Assembly: GCA_963976875.1 (NCBI GenBank)
Contig: CAXBML010000002.1
Coordinates: 147,028 to 211,027 of the forward strand
Reading direction: 5' to 3'
Source of the DNA: Berkiella_A sp963976875
Lineage (GTDB): Bacteria; Pseudomonadota; Gammaproteobacteria; Berkiellales; Berkiellaceae
DNA length: 64,000 nt
Shown: piece after piece, positions 18,321 to 27,538 of the stretch
Position numbering within the stretch: the stretch's first letter is position 1
Layout of the letters: each line of letters starts with the position of its first letter
The notes under the pieces: model-generated
The model's database searches: none
What the model was told of the DNA's origin: nothing
The model's input: only the letters and a program-made list of their open reading frames with translations
Position numbers and translations under genes: made by a program

Positions 18321-19656
18321 TAATCCCTAGTTTTTTAAGTCTGTATCTTAGTGTTCTAAAGCTCATGCCCAATAGTTTCGCGGCTTTTGTTTTATTACCA
18401 TTCGTTTTGCCTAAAGCCGTCTCAATGGCCTCCTTCTCAATATTAACCAGATGATCATCTAAGGGAATGTTTAAGTGAATAGAAGTATTCTCACCCACTA
18501 TTTTGGGTAAATGTAAATCATGGTGTGTAATGCTGTTATTCTCGCATAGGGTGAGGGCACGTTCTAATATATTTTCTAATTCACGGATATTACCTGGAAA
18601 AGTATAATTCTGTAAAATCTGTAAAGCTTGCTCTGATATTTGTGGCGGATTATCGTGGTGTTTAAAATTATTGTTAAAAAAATATGTGATGAGAAGAGGG
18701 ATATCAGATAGACGCTCACTGAGGCTAGGGACTTTTAACTCAATGACGTTCAATCGATAAAATAAATCTTCTCTAAATTCACCCGTCTTAACTTTTTCAT
18801 TCAAATCTTTATGAGTCGCACATAAAAAGCGGATATCCGCTTGTATCTCTTTGGTGGCGCCAATCGGTCTAAAAGATTTTTCTTGGAGTCCTCTTAATAA
18901 TTTGACTTGCATGTTTTGTGGTAAGTCCGCAATTTCATCTAAAAAAAGTGTCCCTTGATTAGCGGCTTCAAAAAATCCCACTTTATCTTGATGTGCGCCG
19001 GTAAAACTGCCTTTTTTATGGCCAAAAAACTCACTTTCCATTAGTTCAACAGGGATGGCACCACAGTTGATAGGAATGAAGGGTTTATTTCGTCTTGGAC
19101 TACTTTGGTGAATGAGCTTTGCAACCAGTTCTTTTCCAGCCCCAGAAGGGCCGCTAATATAGACGGGCGCTTGGCTACGCGCAATTTTTTCAATTTGTTT
19201 TTTGAGTGCTTGCATGCAGTCACTTTCGCCAATGAGCTGAAGCGTTTGTTTAGGATCTTCTGAAACAGGCTCACTGGTTGTGTTGGCGGAAATATTCAAG
19301 GCATCAGTGACTAGGTTGCGTAACATGGTTAAATCAATGGGCTTATTAATAAAATCAAATGCCCCTTGCTTCATGGCTAATATCGCCGTTTCCATATTGC
19401 CATGGGCGGTAATAAGAACAACGGCAGTTTGAGGTGAATTTTTTTGAATGTAGCGTAAAATATCTAAACCATTTCCGTCCGGCAAACGTAAATCGGTTAA
19501 GCATAAGTTAAAATTTTGTTTGGCCATTAAAACTTTGGCAGTTTGTACGTCTTGGGCGGTTTGACTCTGAATGCCCATTTTAGATAATGTGAGGCTGAGC
19601 AATTGGCAAATATCGGGTTCATCATCGACAATCAGAACTTGAGCAGAGGCTATCAT
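18301..19656 (-). CDS. pilR: sigma-54 response regulator PilR
   Basis: NtrC-family activator of pilin transcription. The receiver domain (1-120) carries the phosphorylation Asp in NLCLTDLRLPDGNG. The AAA+ domain carries Walker A GPSGAGKE, the sigma-54 contact loop as GSFTGA, and Walker B GTLFLDEIADLP. The C-terminal Fis-type helix-turn-helix is KTKAAKLLGMSFRTLRYRLKKLG. 451 residues. It overlaps pilS by ATGA, so the pair is coupled. The pilA gene that it would be expected to control is not in this window. Confidence 0.93.
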   Translation of the reverse strand: MIASAQVLIVDDEPDICQLLSLTLSKMGIQSQTAQDVQTAKVLMAKQNFNLCLTDLRLPDGNGLDILRYIQKNSPQTAVVLITAHGNMETAILAMKQGAFDFINKPIDLTMLRNLVTDALNISANTTSEPVSEDPKQTLQLIGESDCMQALKKQIEKIARSQAPVYISGPSGAGKELVAKLIHQSSPRRNKPFIPINCGAIPVELMESEFFGHKKGSFTGAHQDKVGFFEAANQGTLFLDEIADLPQNMQVKLLRGLQEKSFRPIGATKEIQADIRFLCATHKDLNEKVKTGEFREDLFYRLNVIELKVPSLSERLSDIPLLITYFFNNNFKHHDNPPQISEQALQILQNYTFPGNIRELENILERALTLCENNSITHHDLHLPKIVGENTSIHLNIPLDDHLVNIEKEAIETALGKTNGNKTKAAKLLGMSFRTLRYRLKKLGISDDFES

Positions 19657-21248
19657 AGTGAATTTTCTCCGGGAAAGGTTAAGCGGAACTGCGACTCAGC
19701 GTGTTGATGTGTGTATTGAATTTGAGCGTTATTTATTTGACAAAGCTCTCTAGTTAAAAATAATCCTAATCCAGTGCCTGATTTTTCTGTGGTGTAAAAG
19801 GGCTCAAAAATAAATTCTTGAATGTCATCTGGTATGCTATCACCGTGGTTAATAATATCGATGGTCACTTGTGGCTTCGGATATGCGTGGTATTGTGTTC
19901 GTAAGCATACCTGTGCAACACCATTTTTTTTCATATGATGTCTGAGCCCATTTTCACATAAGTTCACAATGATTTGGGTGAGTTGTGTACTATCAACAAA
20001 AATATGAATGTTTTCTTTGCATAGGGAGAGTATTATTTTTGCATTGGGAAAATCTGAAAATTGTAAGGTGGGTACTTGTTTTTGTAACCATTCATTTAGT
20101 GGGATGGTTTGCATGTTAGATTTTTGCCCCGAAAGCGATAAGACATTCTTGATGACTTGATTCATTCGATCGCAATTTTGCAAAATCATTGTGCTTAATT
20201 GTTTGTCTTCGCAGGATAATGATTGAGATTCCCTTAAAAGTTGTGCGGCATGACTCGCAGCGCCGAGTGGGTTACGTAGTTCGTGTGCAATATTTGCCGT
20301 TAAGTGCCCAAGAGAGGCCAGCTTTAAATCTTGGGCTTGCCTATTTTCTGCTGCGATATCGTAAATAAATATCAAGGTATTTTTATTTTGATCCTGTCCA
20401 ATATCTTGGAATTCGAGCCGGACCTTAGATAAATTGCTTGTAATTTGAATGGGGGATAAATTTTGATTATTTTTTTGCCAAGCAAAAATACTATGTTGTA
20501 TAGCTTGGGGCAAGGTGTCTAGTGTATAGTTATTTTGACTCTCTTTTAGGCCGAATAGTTTTTTGGCTGCAATATTGAGCGTTTGTATTTGATTCTGGCT
20601 GTCTAAAAGCATGACACCTTGATGCATTAAGGCGACAATATGGCTGTTCATTTTCATGGAGCTGTCTAATAATGTCGCCTGTTTTAAAATAATGGTTTGA
20701 TTTTTTCTGACCCTCACAGACAAGAAGTTAACAAAGACAGCAGCAAAGAAAATTAAAATACCAATTAAGCCTGCCATACCGGAGAATTTTAAACCATAAT
20801 TTTGATAGGTTGCCATATAGGTATATTCTGACAGCAAGGCTATTGTGCTGATGGCTGCAGTGAGCAAGGCGTACTTTCCAGGGTATAAGATACTATGCGC
20901 AGCTACCAAAATAATGAGTAACAAACCCATACCCGAGATAACCCCACCACAACAATGCATAATCAAAATTAAAAAAATAATGTCACAATAAATGGGCAGG
21001 TTGGCTTGAATACGATAAGGGATTTTAGCGCTAAAACTTAGTAAAAGCATAACAAAGGCAAACAAAGCATACGAAATGCTTATTTGAATGAAGTTCTCGG
21101 GCTGGCTGCCAGGAAATATTAAGGAGACCGAATTATGATGGCTAATAGTAAGTAAGCTAATACTTAAGGCAAATCGATATAAATTAAATAACTGTAGAGG
21201 GCGCCAGGTATGATTGGCAGAGGAGGGCAAAAATCCTTTTTGCGACAT
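19653..21248 (-). CDS. pilS: sensor histidine kinase PilS
   Basis: Membrane sensor partner of PilR. Six hydrophobic segments fill about residues 20-180. A PAS-like region follows (near 200-300), then the HisKA box HLTANIAHELRNPLGAASHA with the phospho-His, and a HATPase_c domain with NLCENGLRHH and GTGLGLFLTREL. 531 residues. In Pseudomonas the PilS membrane domain directly senses pilin levels in the inner membrane, and the same architecture is seen here. Confidence 0.93.
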   Translation of the reverse strand: MSQKGFLPSSANHTWRPLQLFNLYRFALSISLLTISHHNSVSLIFPGSQPENFIQISISYALFAFVMLLLSFSAKIPYRIQANLPIYCDIIFLILIMHCCGGVISGMGLLLIILVAAHSILYPGKYALLTAAISTIALLSEYTYMATYQNYGLKFSGMAGLIGILIFFAAVFVNFLSVRVRKNQTIILKQATLLDSSMKMNSHIVALMHQGVMLLDSQNQIQTLNIAAKKLFGLKESQNNYTLDTLPQAIQHSIFAWQKNNQNLSPIQITSNLSKVRLEFQDIGQDQNKNTLIFIYDIAAENRQAQDLKLASLGHLTANIAHELRNPLGAASHAAQLLRESQSLSCEDKQLSTMILQNCDRMNQVIKNVLSLSGQKSNMQTIPLNEWLQKQVPTLQFSDFPNAKIILSLCKENIHIFVDSTQLTQIIVNLCENGLRHHMKKNGVAQVCLRTQYHAYPKPQVTIDIINHGDSIPDDIQEFIFEPFYTTEKSGTGLGLFLTRELCQINNAQIQYTHQHAESQFRLTFPGENSL

Positions 21249-21304
21249 ATGACTGTGTCCTTTGTCTTAACGATGGCTCAGTAAAGCGGTATTAGCGAAT
21301 AAAA

Positions 21305-21577
21305 CTACTTTTTACATGCATCACTACAATAATAACAATTGTGGCCCTTTATTGCCTCTTCTTCAGGAATATAAATGCCGCAGCTTTTGCAGGAAACGAG
21401 TTCTGCAGCTATTTTAGGTTGCTCGCGATTTGAATTTTGTTTCTGGGAATTTTTGTGCTGACCAAAATTACTCGTTGAGCGACTAACAAACCTTCTTAGT
21501 TGTGAGGCAACTAGCCAAACAGCGCCCATTGCAAGCCCCCAAATTACAAATAAAAATACTATTACTCTGACTATCAC
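21305..21577 (-). CDS. PP0621-like small membrane protein with zinc-finger-like tail
   Basis: Small protein with one N-terminal transmembrane helix (VIVFLFVIWGLAMGAVWLVA) and a C-terminal cysteine cluster: CKSCGIYIPEEEAIKGHNC, then YYCSDACKK. This is the pattern of the PP0621/MYND-like family that commonly sits beside pilS. I use the GTG at 21575-21577 (GGAG upstream on the minus strand), giving 90 residues. The frame stays open to 21634. The cysteines could bind one or two metals. Function unknown. Confidence 0.7.
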   Translation of the reverse strand: MIVRVIVFLFVIWGLAMGAVWLVASQLRRFVSRSTSNFGQHKNSQKQNSNREQPKIAAELVSCKSCGIYIPEEEAIKGHNCYYCSDACKK

Positions 21578-21772
21578 AGTGGGGGTTCTCCAAATAATAA
21601 CAATGTAAACTAACTTTTTGTTGAACCCAACCATTATAAAGCAAATAGAATAAATAAAATAAGGAAATGGGGGCTAAAAAATTCAAAATAGTTGCATATA
21701 CTCATGTTTGGTGTATTAAACGAGCCCTTAAATCTAGTCGTTCATCAGTCAAGTTTGTCATTTATCTTATGA

Positions 21773-21795
21773 AAAAAAAAAGGGCATGGTATAAT
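21773..21795 (+). promoter_or_regulatory. extended -10 promoter for fmdB-like/aspS operon
   Basis: A perfect TATAAT at 21790-21795 is preceded by TG one base upstream (TGG TATAAT), an extended -10. The -35 region is poor and A-rich. It lies about 70 bases before the fmdB-like ATG. The rest of the 285-base gap to the PP0621-like gene shows nothing else I can support. Confidence 0.55.
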
Positions 21796-21862
21796 TCTGT
21801 GTTATTTATTTGTGTCGTCACGCAGTTTTGCAGGCGGGGATTAAAAGGTTGGAGTTGTTTAA

Positions 21863-22102
21863 ATGCCTATATATGAGTATCGCTGTACAGTATGTCGCCA
21901 TCAAAAAGAGATTTTACATGGTATAAATCACCCCGCAACAGAGGTTTGTCCAAAATGTGGAGAGGCTCTAGAGCGTTTGATATCGGCACCGAGCGTGCGC
22001 TTTGCAGGTCAAGGTTATTATGAAACAGATGAAAAGCCAAAGGACAAGCAACGAAATGTTGTGCGAGAAGAAAAAGCGTCTACTAGCAGCACATCTGAGT
22101 AA
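21863..22102 (+). CDS. FmdB-family zinc-ribbon protein
   Basis: 79 residues: MPIYEYRCTVC at the N-terminus and CPKCG near residue 29 form a CxxC...CxxC zinc ribbon, followed by a disordered Lys/Glu/Ser tail. The family (FmdB/CxxC_CxxC_SSSS putative regulators) is very often found directly upstream of aspS, as here (51-base gap). A GGTTGGAG run precedes the ATG. Its molecular role is not established. Confidence 0.85.
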   Translation: MPIYEYRCTVCRHQKEILHGINHPATEVCPKCGEALERLISAPSVRFAGQGYYETDEKPKDKQRNVVREEKASTSSTSE

Positions 22103-22153
22103 ATTTGAATACTATCAAGTTAACTAAAACATTGAAATAAATAAGGTTTTTCC

Positions 22154-23956
22154 ATGCGCACGGATTATTGTGGTCATGTGACCTCTCAGTATTTAGATAA
22201 GACAGTGACACTTTACGGGTGGGCTCATCGACGCCGCGACCATGGTGGTGTAATTTTTATTGACTTGCGTGATAGGGAAGGATTGGTGCAAATTGTAATC
22301 CATCCTGACAAAGTTGAAGCATTTGCTAAAGCTGAGACCGTTAGGAATGAATTTGTATTGGAAGTAACGGGGGTTGTTAAGCCCAGAATAGAGGGCGCTG
22401 TGAACCCTGATCTCAAAACGGGCGAGATAGAAGTTTATGTAGATAGTTTGACTATTCTCAATGTCGCTAAAACGCCCCCTTTTATGTTAGATGAGCATTA
22501 TTCTGTGGGCGAGGATATACGGTTAAAATATCGGTATTTAGATTTGAGACGTCCAGAAATGGCGAATAAATTAAAAATGCGGGCAAAAATCAGCCAGTAC
22601 TTGCGCAGCTATTTGGATAATGAAGGGTTTCTAGATATTGAAACGCCGTGTCTAACCAAAGCTACGCCAGAGGGAGCCAGAGATTACCTGGTGCCATCAC
22701 GCACTCATGCCGGATCATTTTTTGCGCTGCCACAATCCCCGCAGTTATTTAAACAATTACTCATGATGTCGGGTTTTGATAAATATTATCAAGTGGTGCG
22801 TTGTTTTAGAGACGAAGATTTACGGGCTGACAGGCAACCTGAGTTTACGCAACTGGATATTGAGACATCCTTCATGGATGAAAATCAAATTATGAGCGTG
22901 ATGGAAAATATGATTGCCGGCGTCTTTAAAAAAATATTAAACGTCAGCTTGCCGACACCATTTAAGCGTATCCCCTATGCCGAGGTGATACAGCGTTATG
23001 GCTCTGATAAACCCGATTTACGTTTTGGCTTAGAGTTAATCGATATTGCTGATTTGGTGAAAGACTCAGATTTTAAAGTGTTCAGTCAGCCTGCAAAGGA
23101 TCCAAAAGGACGTGTTGTCGCGATAAAGCTAGCCGATGGTGCGAAGTTGAGCCGAAAAGATTTAGACGATTACGCTAAATTTGTGGGTATCTACGGCGCA
23201 AAGGGGCTTGCCTATATTAAAGTAAATGAAGCCGCCAAAGGTAGTGAAGGTTGTCAATCTCCTATTGTGAAGTTTTTAGGTGATGAGGTCATCAATAATT
23301 TATTAAGCCATTTAGATGCGCAAGATGGCGATATGCTGTTCTTTGGCGCGGGTGCCGGTGATATGGTTTCAGAATCTATGGGGGCTTTGCGTTGTAAATT
23401 AGCAGAAGATCTCAATTTAATTCAATCCGAGTGGGAGCCACTATGGGTTATTGATTTTCCCATGTTTGCTTATGACGAAAAAACGAATCGCTATGATGCC
23501 TTACACCATCCGTTTACAGCGCCGAACGAAACAACGCTAGATAAAATTAAAGCAGACCCAGCCAATTTATTATCGCGAGCTTATGACATGGTGCTGAATG
23601 GTTCAGAAATTGGTGGTGGCTCCATTCGTATCAATAATTCACAAGTGCAACAATGTGTTTTTGAATTATTGGGCATAGGTGCCGAAGAAGCACAAGAAAA
23701 ATTTGGCTTCCTATTAGAGGCGCTGGAGTATGGTTGTCCACCTCATGGTGGGGTTGCATTTGGTCTGGATAGATTAGTTATGTTGATGACAGGCTCATCT
23801 TCAATTCGTGACGTTATAGCCTTTCCTAAGACACAGACTGCCAGTTGCATATTAACCAGCGCACCAAGCAAAGTCGGTGATCCGCAACTGAAAGAACTGG
23901 GCATAAAACTACGGACGCTCAAACAAATAGACTCAAGTAAAAGCGAGAGTCAATAG
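22154..23956 (+). CDS. aspS: aspartate--tRNA(Asp/Asn) ligase
   Basis: Class II synthetase of bacterial type: N-terminal OB anticodon-binding domain (to about 110), catalytic domain with motif 2 (YYQVVRCFRDEDLRADRQPEFTQLD split around residue 215-235), the bacterial GAD insertion (about 290-415), and motif 3 (HGGVAFGLDRLVMLM) near 530. 600 residues is the usual length. Whether it is discriminating or also charges tRNA-Asn cannot be decided here, because gatCAB and asnS are outside the window. nudB follows 10 bases later. Confidence 0.96.
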   Translation: MRTDYCGHVTSQYLDKTVTLYGWAHRRRDHGGVIFIDLRDREGLVQIVIHPDKVEAFAKAETVRNEFVLEVTGVVKPRIEGAVNPDLKTGEIEVYVDSLTILNVAKTPPFMLDEHYSVGEDIRLKYRYLDLRRPEMANKLKMRAKISQYLRSYLDNEGFLDIETPCLTKATPEGARDYLVPSRTHAGSFFALPQSPQLFKQLLMMSGFDKYYQVVRCFRDEDLRADRQPEFTQLDIETSFMDENQIMSVMENMIAGVFKKILNVSLPTPFKRIPYAEVIQRYGSDKPDLRFGLELIDIADLVKDSDFKVFSQPAKDPKGRVVAIKLADGAKLSRKDLDDYAKFVGIYGAKGLAYIKVNEAAKGSEGCQSPIVKFLGDEVINNLLSHLDAQDGDMLFFGAGAGDMVSESMGALRCKLAEDLNLIQSEWEPLWVIDFPMFAYDEKTNRYDALHHPFTAPNETTLDKIKADPANLLSRAYDMVLNGSEIGGGSIRINNSQVQQCVFELLGIGAEEAQEKFGFLLEALEYGCPPHGGVAFGLDRLVMLMTGSSSIRDVIAFPKTQTASCILTSAPSKVGDPQLKELGIKLRTLKQIDSSKSESQ

Positions 23957-23966
23957 GTTAGAGAGC

Positions 23967-24401
23967 GTGCAAAAAGTACCGGATTATAAAAATCCAGAGT
24001 CCGTTTTGGTGGTAATTGCAACGCAGGCAGAGGAGGTTCTTTGCCTGCTGCGTGCAGATGATCCTAGTTTTTGGCAATCAGTGACCGGTAGCTTACAGGT
24101 TGGGGAGTCTCCACTAGCGGCTGCACAGCGAGAGCTTTTGGAAGAGACGGGACTACAGTTGCATCAAGGAAAGTTGGTGGACTGTCAGCACAATACAGTA
24201 TTCGACATTTATCCACAGTTTATTCATCGCTATGCACCCGGTGTGACTCAAAACCTGGAACATACTTTTTGTTTTTTTGTTCAAAATAAAGTGAAAATAA
24301 CGCTCAGTAAAGAGCACATAAAATATTCCTGGCTGTCTAAGGCCGAGGCTATTAAAATAATGAAATCTCCGTCTAACATCCAAGCTTTAAGGGAAATGTA
24401 G
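23967..24401 (+). CDS. nudB: dihydroneopterin triphosphate pyrophosphatase (Nudix)
   Basis: Nudix hydrolase that removes pyrophosphate from dihydroneopterin triphosphate in folate synthesis. The Nudix box is intact: GSLQVGESPLAAAQRELLEETG, positions about 47-68. The start is GTG at 23967, just 10 bases after aspS, with GAGAGC upstream. Its aspS-nudB-yebC-ruvC neighbourhood is the classical gammaproteobacterial one. With FolK later in this window it supports a working folate route. 144 residues. Confidence 0.88.
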   Translation: MQKVPDYKNPESVLVVIATQAEEVLCLLRADDPSFWQSVTGSLQVGESPLAAAQRELLEETGLQLHQGKLVDCQHNTVFDIYPQFIHRYAPGVTQNLEHTFCFFVQNKVKITLSKEHIKYSWLSKAEAIKIMKSPSNIQALREM

Positions 24402-24416
24402 GCGTAACAAATTAGG

Positions 24417-24494
24417 CTGTCATGCCAGCCTAAGCTGGCACTCAGTTCAAAATAAATTTAATGTTCTGGATACTCGCCTTCGTGGGCATGACAG
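24417..24494. repeat. inverted pair of REP-like elements
   Basis: Two oppositely oriented copies of an about 29-base element lie in the nudB-yebC gap: 24417-24445 and 24466-24494. Both arms share TGTCATGCC at the outer end and a CAG end at the inner side. The left arm contains a perfect GCCAGC/GCTGGC stem. The layout resembles bacterial interspersed mosaic elements and could also protect or end the nudB transcript. Confidence 0.7.
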
Positions 24495-24531
24495 AACAAA
24501 AAGTGATTAAATAAATATTAAGGGGGCGTCC

Positions 24532-25275
24532 ATGGCAGGTCATAGTAAATGGGCTAACATCAAGCATAAGAAAGGGGCGGTTGACGCCAAACGTGGTAAG
24601 TTATTTACTAAGTTAATACGTGAAATTACGATAGCAGCTAAGCTAGGTGGCGGTGATGAAGCTGCTAATCCACGTTTAAGAGCCGCTGTCTTAAAAGCAC
24701 TGAGTAATAATATGACCCGAGATACCATTGGACGTGCGGTTAAACGCGGTGCGGGTGGCTTGGAAGGGGGCGATTTAGAGGAAATTCGTTATGAGGGCTA
24801 TGGTCCAAATGGATTAGCGCTTATCGTCGACTGTTTAACAGACAATAAAAATCGTACCGTTGCAGAAGTGCGACATGTTTTTTCAAAAATGGGTGGTAGT
24901 TTAGGCACCACGGGTTCAGTGGCGTTTAACTTTGAGCGCTTAGGTCAATTATTTTTTGATAATAGTCATAACGAAGAGCAACTGATGGAAGCCGCCATTG
25001 AAGCTGGCGCGGAAGATGTGTTACCACAAGAAGATGGTAGTTTTGTCGTGAATACCTTGCCGGAAAATTTAGAACAGGTTACAGAGGCAATGACAAAAGC
25101 AGGCTACCAACCAGCAGATTCTGAAACATCAATGGTACCTGGACAAACGGTCTCTTTAGATTTAGATGCTGCGCAGAAGTTCATGAAAATGGTGGATATG
25201 CTAGAGGACTTAGATGATGTTCAATCAGTTTATTCCAATGCGGATATTCCCGAGGAAATTGGGAAACAACTATAA
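24532..25275 (+). CDS. yebC: YebC/PmpR-family transcriptional or translational regulator
   Basis: Conserved three-domain protein starting MAGHSKWANIKHKKGAVDAKRGKLF-like; GYGPNGLALIVDCLTDNKNRT lies near residue 88 and GGSLGTTGSVAF near 123. 247 residues, normal. Family members are reported as DNA-binding regulators (PmpR) and, more recently, as factors that relieve ribosome stalling at proline runs. The position upstream of ruvCAB is conserved. AAGGGGG precedes the ATG. Confidence 0.94.
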   Translation: MAGHSKWANIKHKKGAVDAKRGKLFTKLIREITIAAKLGGGDEAANPRLRAAVLKALSNNMTRDTIGRAVKRGAGGLEGGDLEEIRYEGYGPNGLALIVDCLTDNKNRTVAEVRHVFSKMGGSLGTTGSVAFNFERLGQLFFDNSHNEEQLMEAAIEAGAEDVLPQEDGSFVVNTLPENLEQVTEAMTKAGYQPADSETSMVPGQTVSLDLDAAQKFMKMVDMLEDLDDVQSVYSNADIPEEIGKQL

Positions 25276-25309
25276 CGTTGTGGCAAAAAACAATTCATAG
25301 GGAGCAGTT

Positions 25310-25822
25310 TTGCTAACAAGACGGATTTTAGGCATTGACCCAGGCTCTCGAATCACAGGATTTGGCTTGATTCAATCTAGCTCGCCGCAAAAAGCGCCAA
25401 CTTGTATCATGAGTGGCTGTTGGCGTTTAAAGCAAGAAGAAATGAGCGCACGCTTAAGTGAATTATACTTCTGTGTCAGAGATTTTATTGATGAATATCA
25501 GCCCACTGAAGTGGCAATAGAGCGTGTCTTTGTTAGCAAGAATGCCTTGAGCGCCTTAAAATTAGGTCAAGCGCGCGGTGTCGCAATTGCCGCCGCTGTC
25601 TCTGACCACTTGCCGTTGTATGAGTATGCTGCCACGCAAATCAAAAAAGCGGTCGTTGGCACTGGGCGAGGTGACAAAGAACAAGTCCAACATATGGTAA
25701 GATTTTTACTTCGTTTGCCTTCTGCGCCGCAAGCGGATGAAGCCGATGCATTGGGGGTGGCGATTTGCCATTTGCATAGCCATAATCCCAGCCTAATAAT
25801 TAAGGAGCAAGGTATAAAATGA
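25310..25822 (+). CDS. ruvC: Holliday junction resolvase RuvC (TTG start)
   Basis: Dimeric endonuclease that cuts Holliday junctions. RNase H-like fold with catalytic acids in LGIDPGS (Asp), AIERVF (Glu) and the C-terminal ADEADALGVAICH (Asp). The start is a TTG at 25310 with AGGGAG five bases upstream. No ATG exists before the catalytic Asp. 170 residues. It is translationally coupled to ruvA by an ATGA overlap. Confidence 0.94.
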   Translation: MLTRRILGIDPGSRITGFGLIQSSSPQKAPTCIMSGCWRLKQEEMSARLSELYFCVRDFIDEYQPTEVAIERVFVSKNALSALKLGQARGVAIAAAVSDHLPLYEYAATQIKKAVVGTGRGDKEQVQHMVRFLLRLPSAPQADEADALGVAICHLHSHNPSLIIKEQGIK

Positions 25823-26421
25823 TAGGAAGAATTCGGGGTATTTTGCTGGAAAAGGCACCACCATGGATTTTAGTGGATGTCATGGGTGTGGGATATGAGT
25901 TACAAGCACCTATGAATACATTTTATCATTGCGGGGCGGTAGGAGAAGAAATTAGCTTATGCACCCACATGATTGTCAGAGAAGATGCGCAGTTACTCTA
26001 TGGTTTTAGTGCCAAGCAAGAATGTGAATTATTCAAAGAGGTCATTAAAGTCAGTGGTATTGGGGCAAAGGCCGCTTTAGCATTATTGTCGGGTCTATCA
26101 GTGGATGAATTAAAACGCGCAATTACCATGGAAGAAGTGGGGTTATTGAAAAAAATTCCAGGTATTGGCCCTAAAACAGCGCAGCGTATTATTGTGGAAT
26201 TGCAAGACAAAGCAAAAAAATGGGGCGGTAATACACCATTGCTTAATACAAACTCTATGGCACAAGCTGATAGCCAGCCTATGCACCAAGCCATACAGGC
26301 ATTGGTTGCTTTAGGCTATAAGAATAAAGAGGCAGAAAAAGCCATCGATAAAATTGAAGATAAATCTTTACCTTGTGAAGATCTCATTAAACATGCCTTA
26401 CAAGGATTAGCCAGAGCATGA
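25819..26421 (+). CDS. ruvA: Holliday junction branch migration subunit RuvA
   Basis: Tetrameric DNA-binding subunit: N-terminal OB domain (MIGRIRGILLEKAP), helix-hairpin-helix pair (VSGIGAKAALALLSGL and IPGIGPKTAQRIIVEL), and a C-terminal domain that contacts RuvB (QALVALGYKNKEAEKAI). 200 residues. Four-base overlaps with both ruvC and ruvB show a tightly coupled operon. Confidence 0.96.
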   Translation: MIGRIRGILLEKAPPWILVDVMGVGYELQAPMNTFYHCGAVGEEISLCTHMIVREDAQLLYGFSAKQECELFKEVIKVSGIGAKAALALLSGLSVDELKRAITMEEVGLLKKIPGIGPKTAQRIIVELQDKAKKWGGNTPLLNTNSMAQADSQPMHQAIQALVALGYKNKEAEKAIDKIEDKSLPCEDLIKHALQGLARA

Positions 26422-27455
26422 ATTCAGATTTTTTATTAGACGACGAGTTAGACGATGATCGCATGATGACGGCTAGTGCGACTGAGGCAGAGCAATCTGC
26501 CGAGGCGCAATTGCGCCCCAAAAGGCTAGAAGAATATATTGGCCAAGAGAAAGTTTGTGACCAACTAAAAATATTTATTGAAGCGACACAAATGAGACAA
26601 GACGCTTTAGATCATGTTTTGGTTTTTGGACCGCCTGGGTTAGGTAAGACGACATTGGCAACGGTGATTGCGAATGAATTAGGCGTACAAATAAAACATA
26701 CTTCAGGGCCTGTTATCGATAAAGCTGGGGATTTGGCTGCTTTGTTAACGAACTTGCAACCAAATGATGTTTTATTTATCGACGAAATTCATCGACTGAG
26801 TCCAAATGTGGAAGAAATTTTATACCCCGCAATGGAAGACAGACAAATTGACATCATGATTGGGGAAGGGCCTGCAGCGCGTTCTATCAAATTAGATTTG
26901 CCGCCTTTTACCTTAATCGGGGCAACAACACGGGCAGGTATGTTAACGTCTCCTTTGCGTGATCGTTTCGGGATTGTTCAGCGCTTAGAATTTTATGAAA
27001 ACCAAGACTTAACCACCATTGTATTGCGCAGTGCCAATTTGCTTAAAACGCCTATCGAGCCTAAAGGTGCTCAAGAAATTGCAAAACGATCCAGAGGCAC
27101 GCCTCGTATTGCCAATAGATTGTTACGTCGTGTGCGCGACTATGCCCAAGTCAAAGCGCAAGGAGAGATTACCGAGTCTGTTGCGAAGGAAGCATTGGAT
27201 TTATTAGAAGTGGATAGTCAAGGCTTTGATATCTTAGATAGAAAACTATTACGTTGTGCCATTGATTTATTTGAGGGCGGCCCAGTTGGCCTAGATAGCT
27301 TAGCCGCAGCAATTGGTGAAGCCAAAGATACTATCGAAGATGTGATTGAGCCGTATTTAATTCAAAAGGGTTATTTGATTAGAACGCCTAGAGGACGAAA
27401 AGTCACAGATCAAACCTATAAACATTTTGGTTTGGATTCTGCAAAACAAGCATAA
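26418..27455 (+). CDS. ruvB: Holliday junction DNA helicase RuvB
   Basis: AAA+ motor for branch migration. Walker A GPPGLGKTT near residue 74, Walker B LFIDEIHRL, sensor segment GATTRAGMLTSPLRDRFG, and a C-terminal winged helix (IQKGYLIRTPRGRKVTDQTY). 345 residues. It ends the ruvCAB unit. An 83-base gap with a truncated repeat follows before ybgC. Confidence 0.97.
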   Translation: MNSDFLLDDELDDDRMMTASATEAEQSAEAQLRPKRLEEYIGQEKVCDQLKIFIEATQMRQDALDHVLVFGPPGLGKTTLATVIANELGVQIKHTSGPVIDKAGDLAALLTNLQPNDVLFIDEIHRLSPNVEEILYPAMEDRQIDIMIGEGPAARSIKLDLPPFTLIGATTRAGMLTSPLRDRFGIVQRLEFYENQDLTTIVLRSANLLKTPIEPKGAQEIAKRSRGTPRIANRLLRRVRDYAQVKAQGEITESVAKEALDLLEVDSQGFDILDRKLLRCAIDLFEGGPVGLDSLAAAIGEAKDTIEDVIEPYLIQKGYLIRTPRGRKVTDQTYKHFGLDSAKQA

Positions 27456-27481
27456 GATATAAACGAAAATATAGTACAGAA

Positions 27482-27503
27482 GACCTGGTGAGGGTTAATA
27501 GAC
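27482..27503 (+). repeat. truncated copy of the CTCTCCC palindromic repeat
   Basis: GACCTGGTGAGGGTTAATAG matches the 3' end of the repeats at 33401, 33521 and 38806 but lacks their first palindrome. Confidence 0.65.
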
Positions 27504-27527
27504 TGGCTTAAAAAACTGGCTTAAAAA
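27502..27527 (+). repeat. two-copy tandem 13-mer
   Basis: ACTGGCTTAAAAA occurs twice head to tail (27502-27514 and 27515-27527), directly following the truncated palindromic repeat and 11 bases before the ybgC start. Confidence 0.6.
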
Positions 27528-27538
27528 AAACTCTCACG

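Noticed and set aside
21667..21876. 69-codon frame upstream of the fmdB-like gene
   Set aside because: It covers the extended -10 promoter and a poly-A tract, has no ribosome site and no motif.
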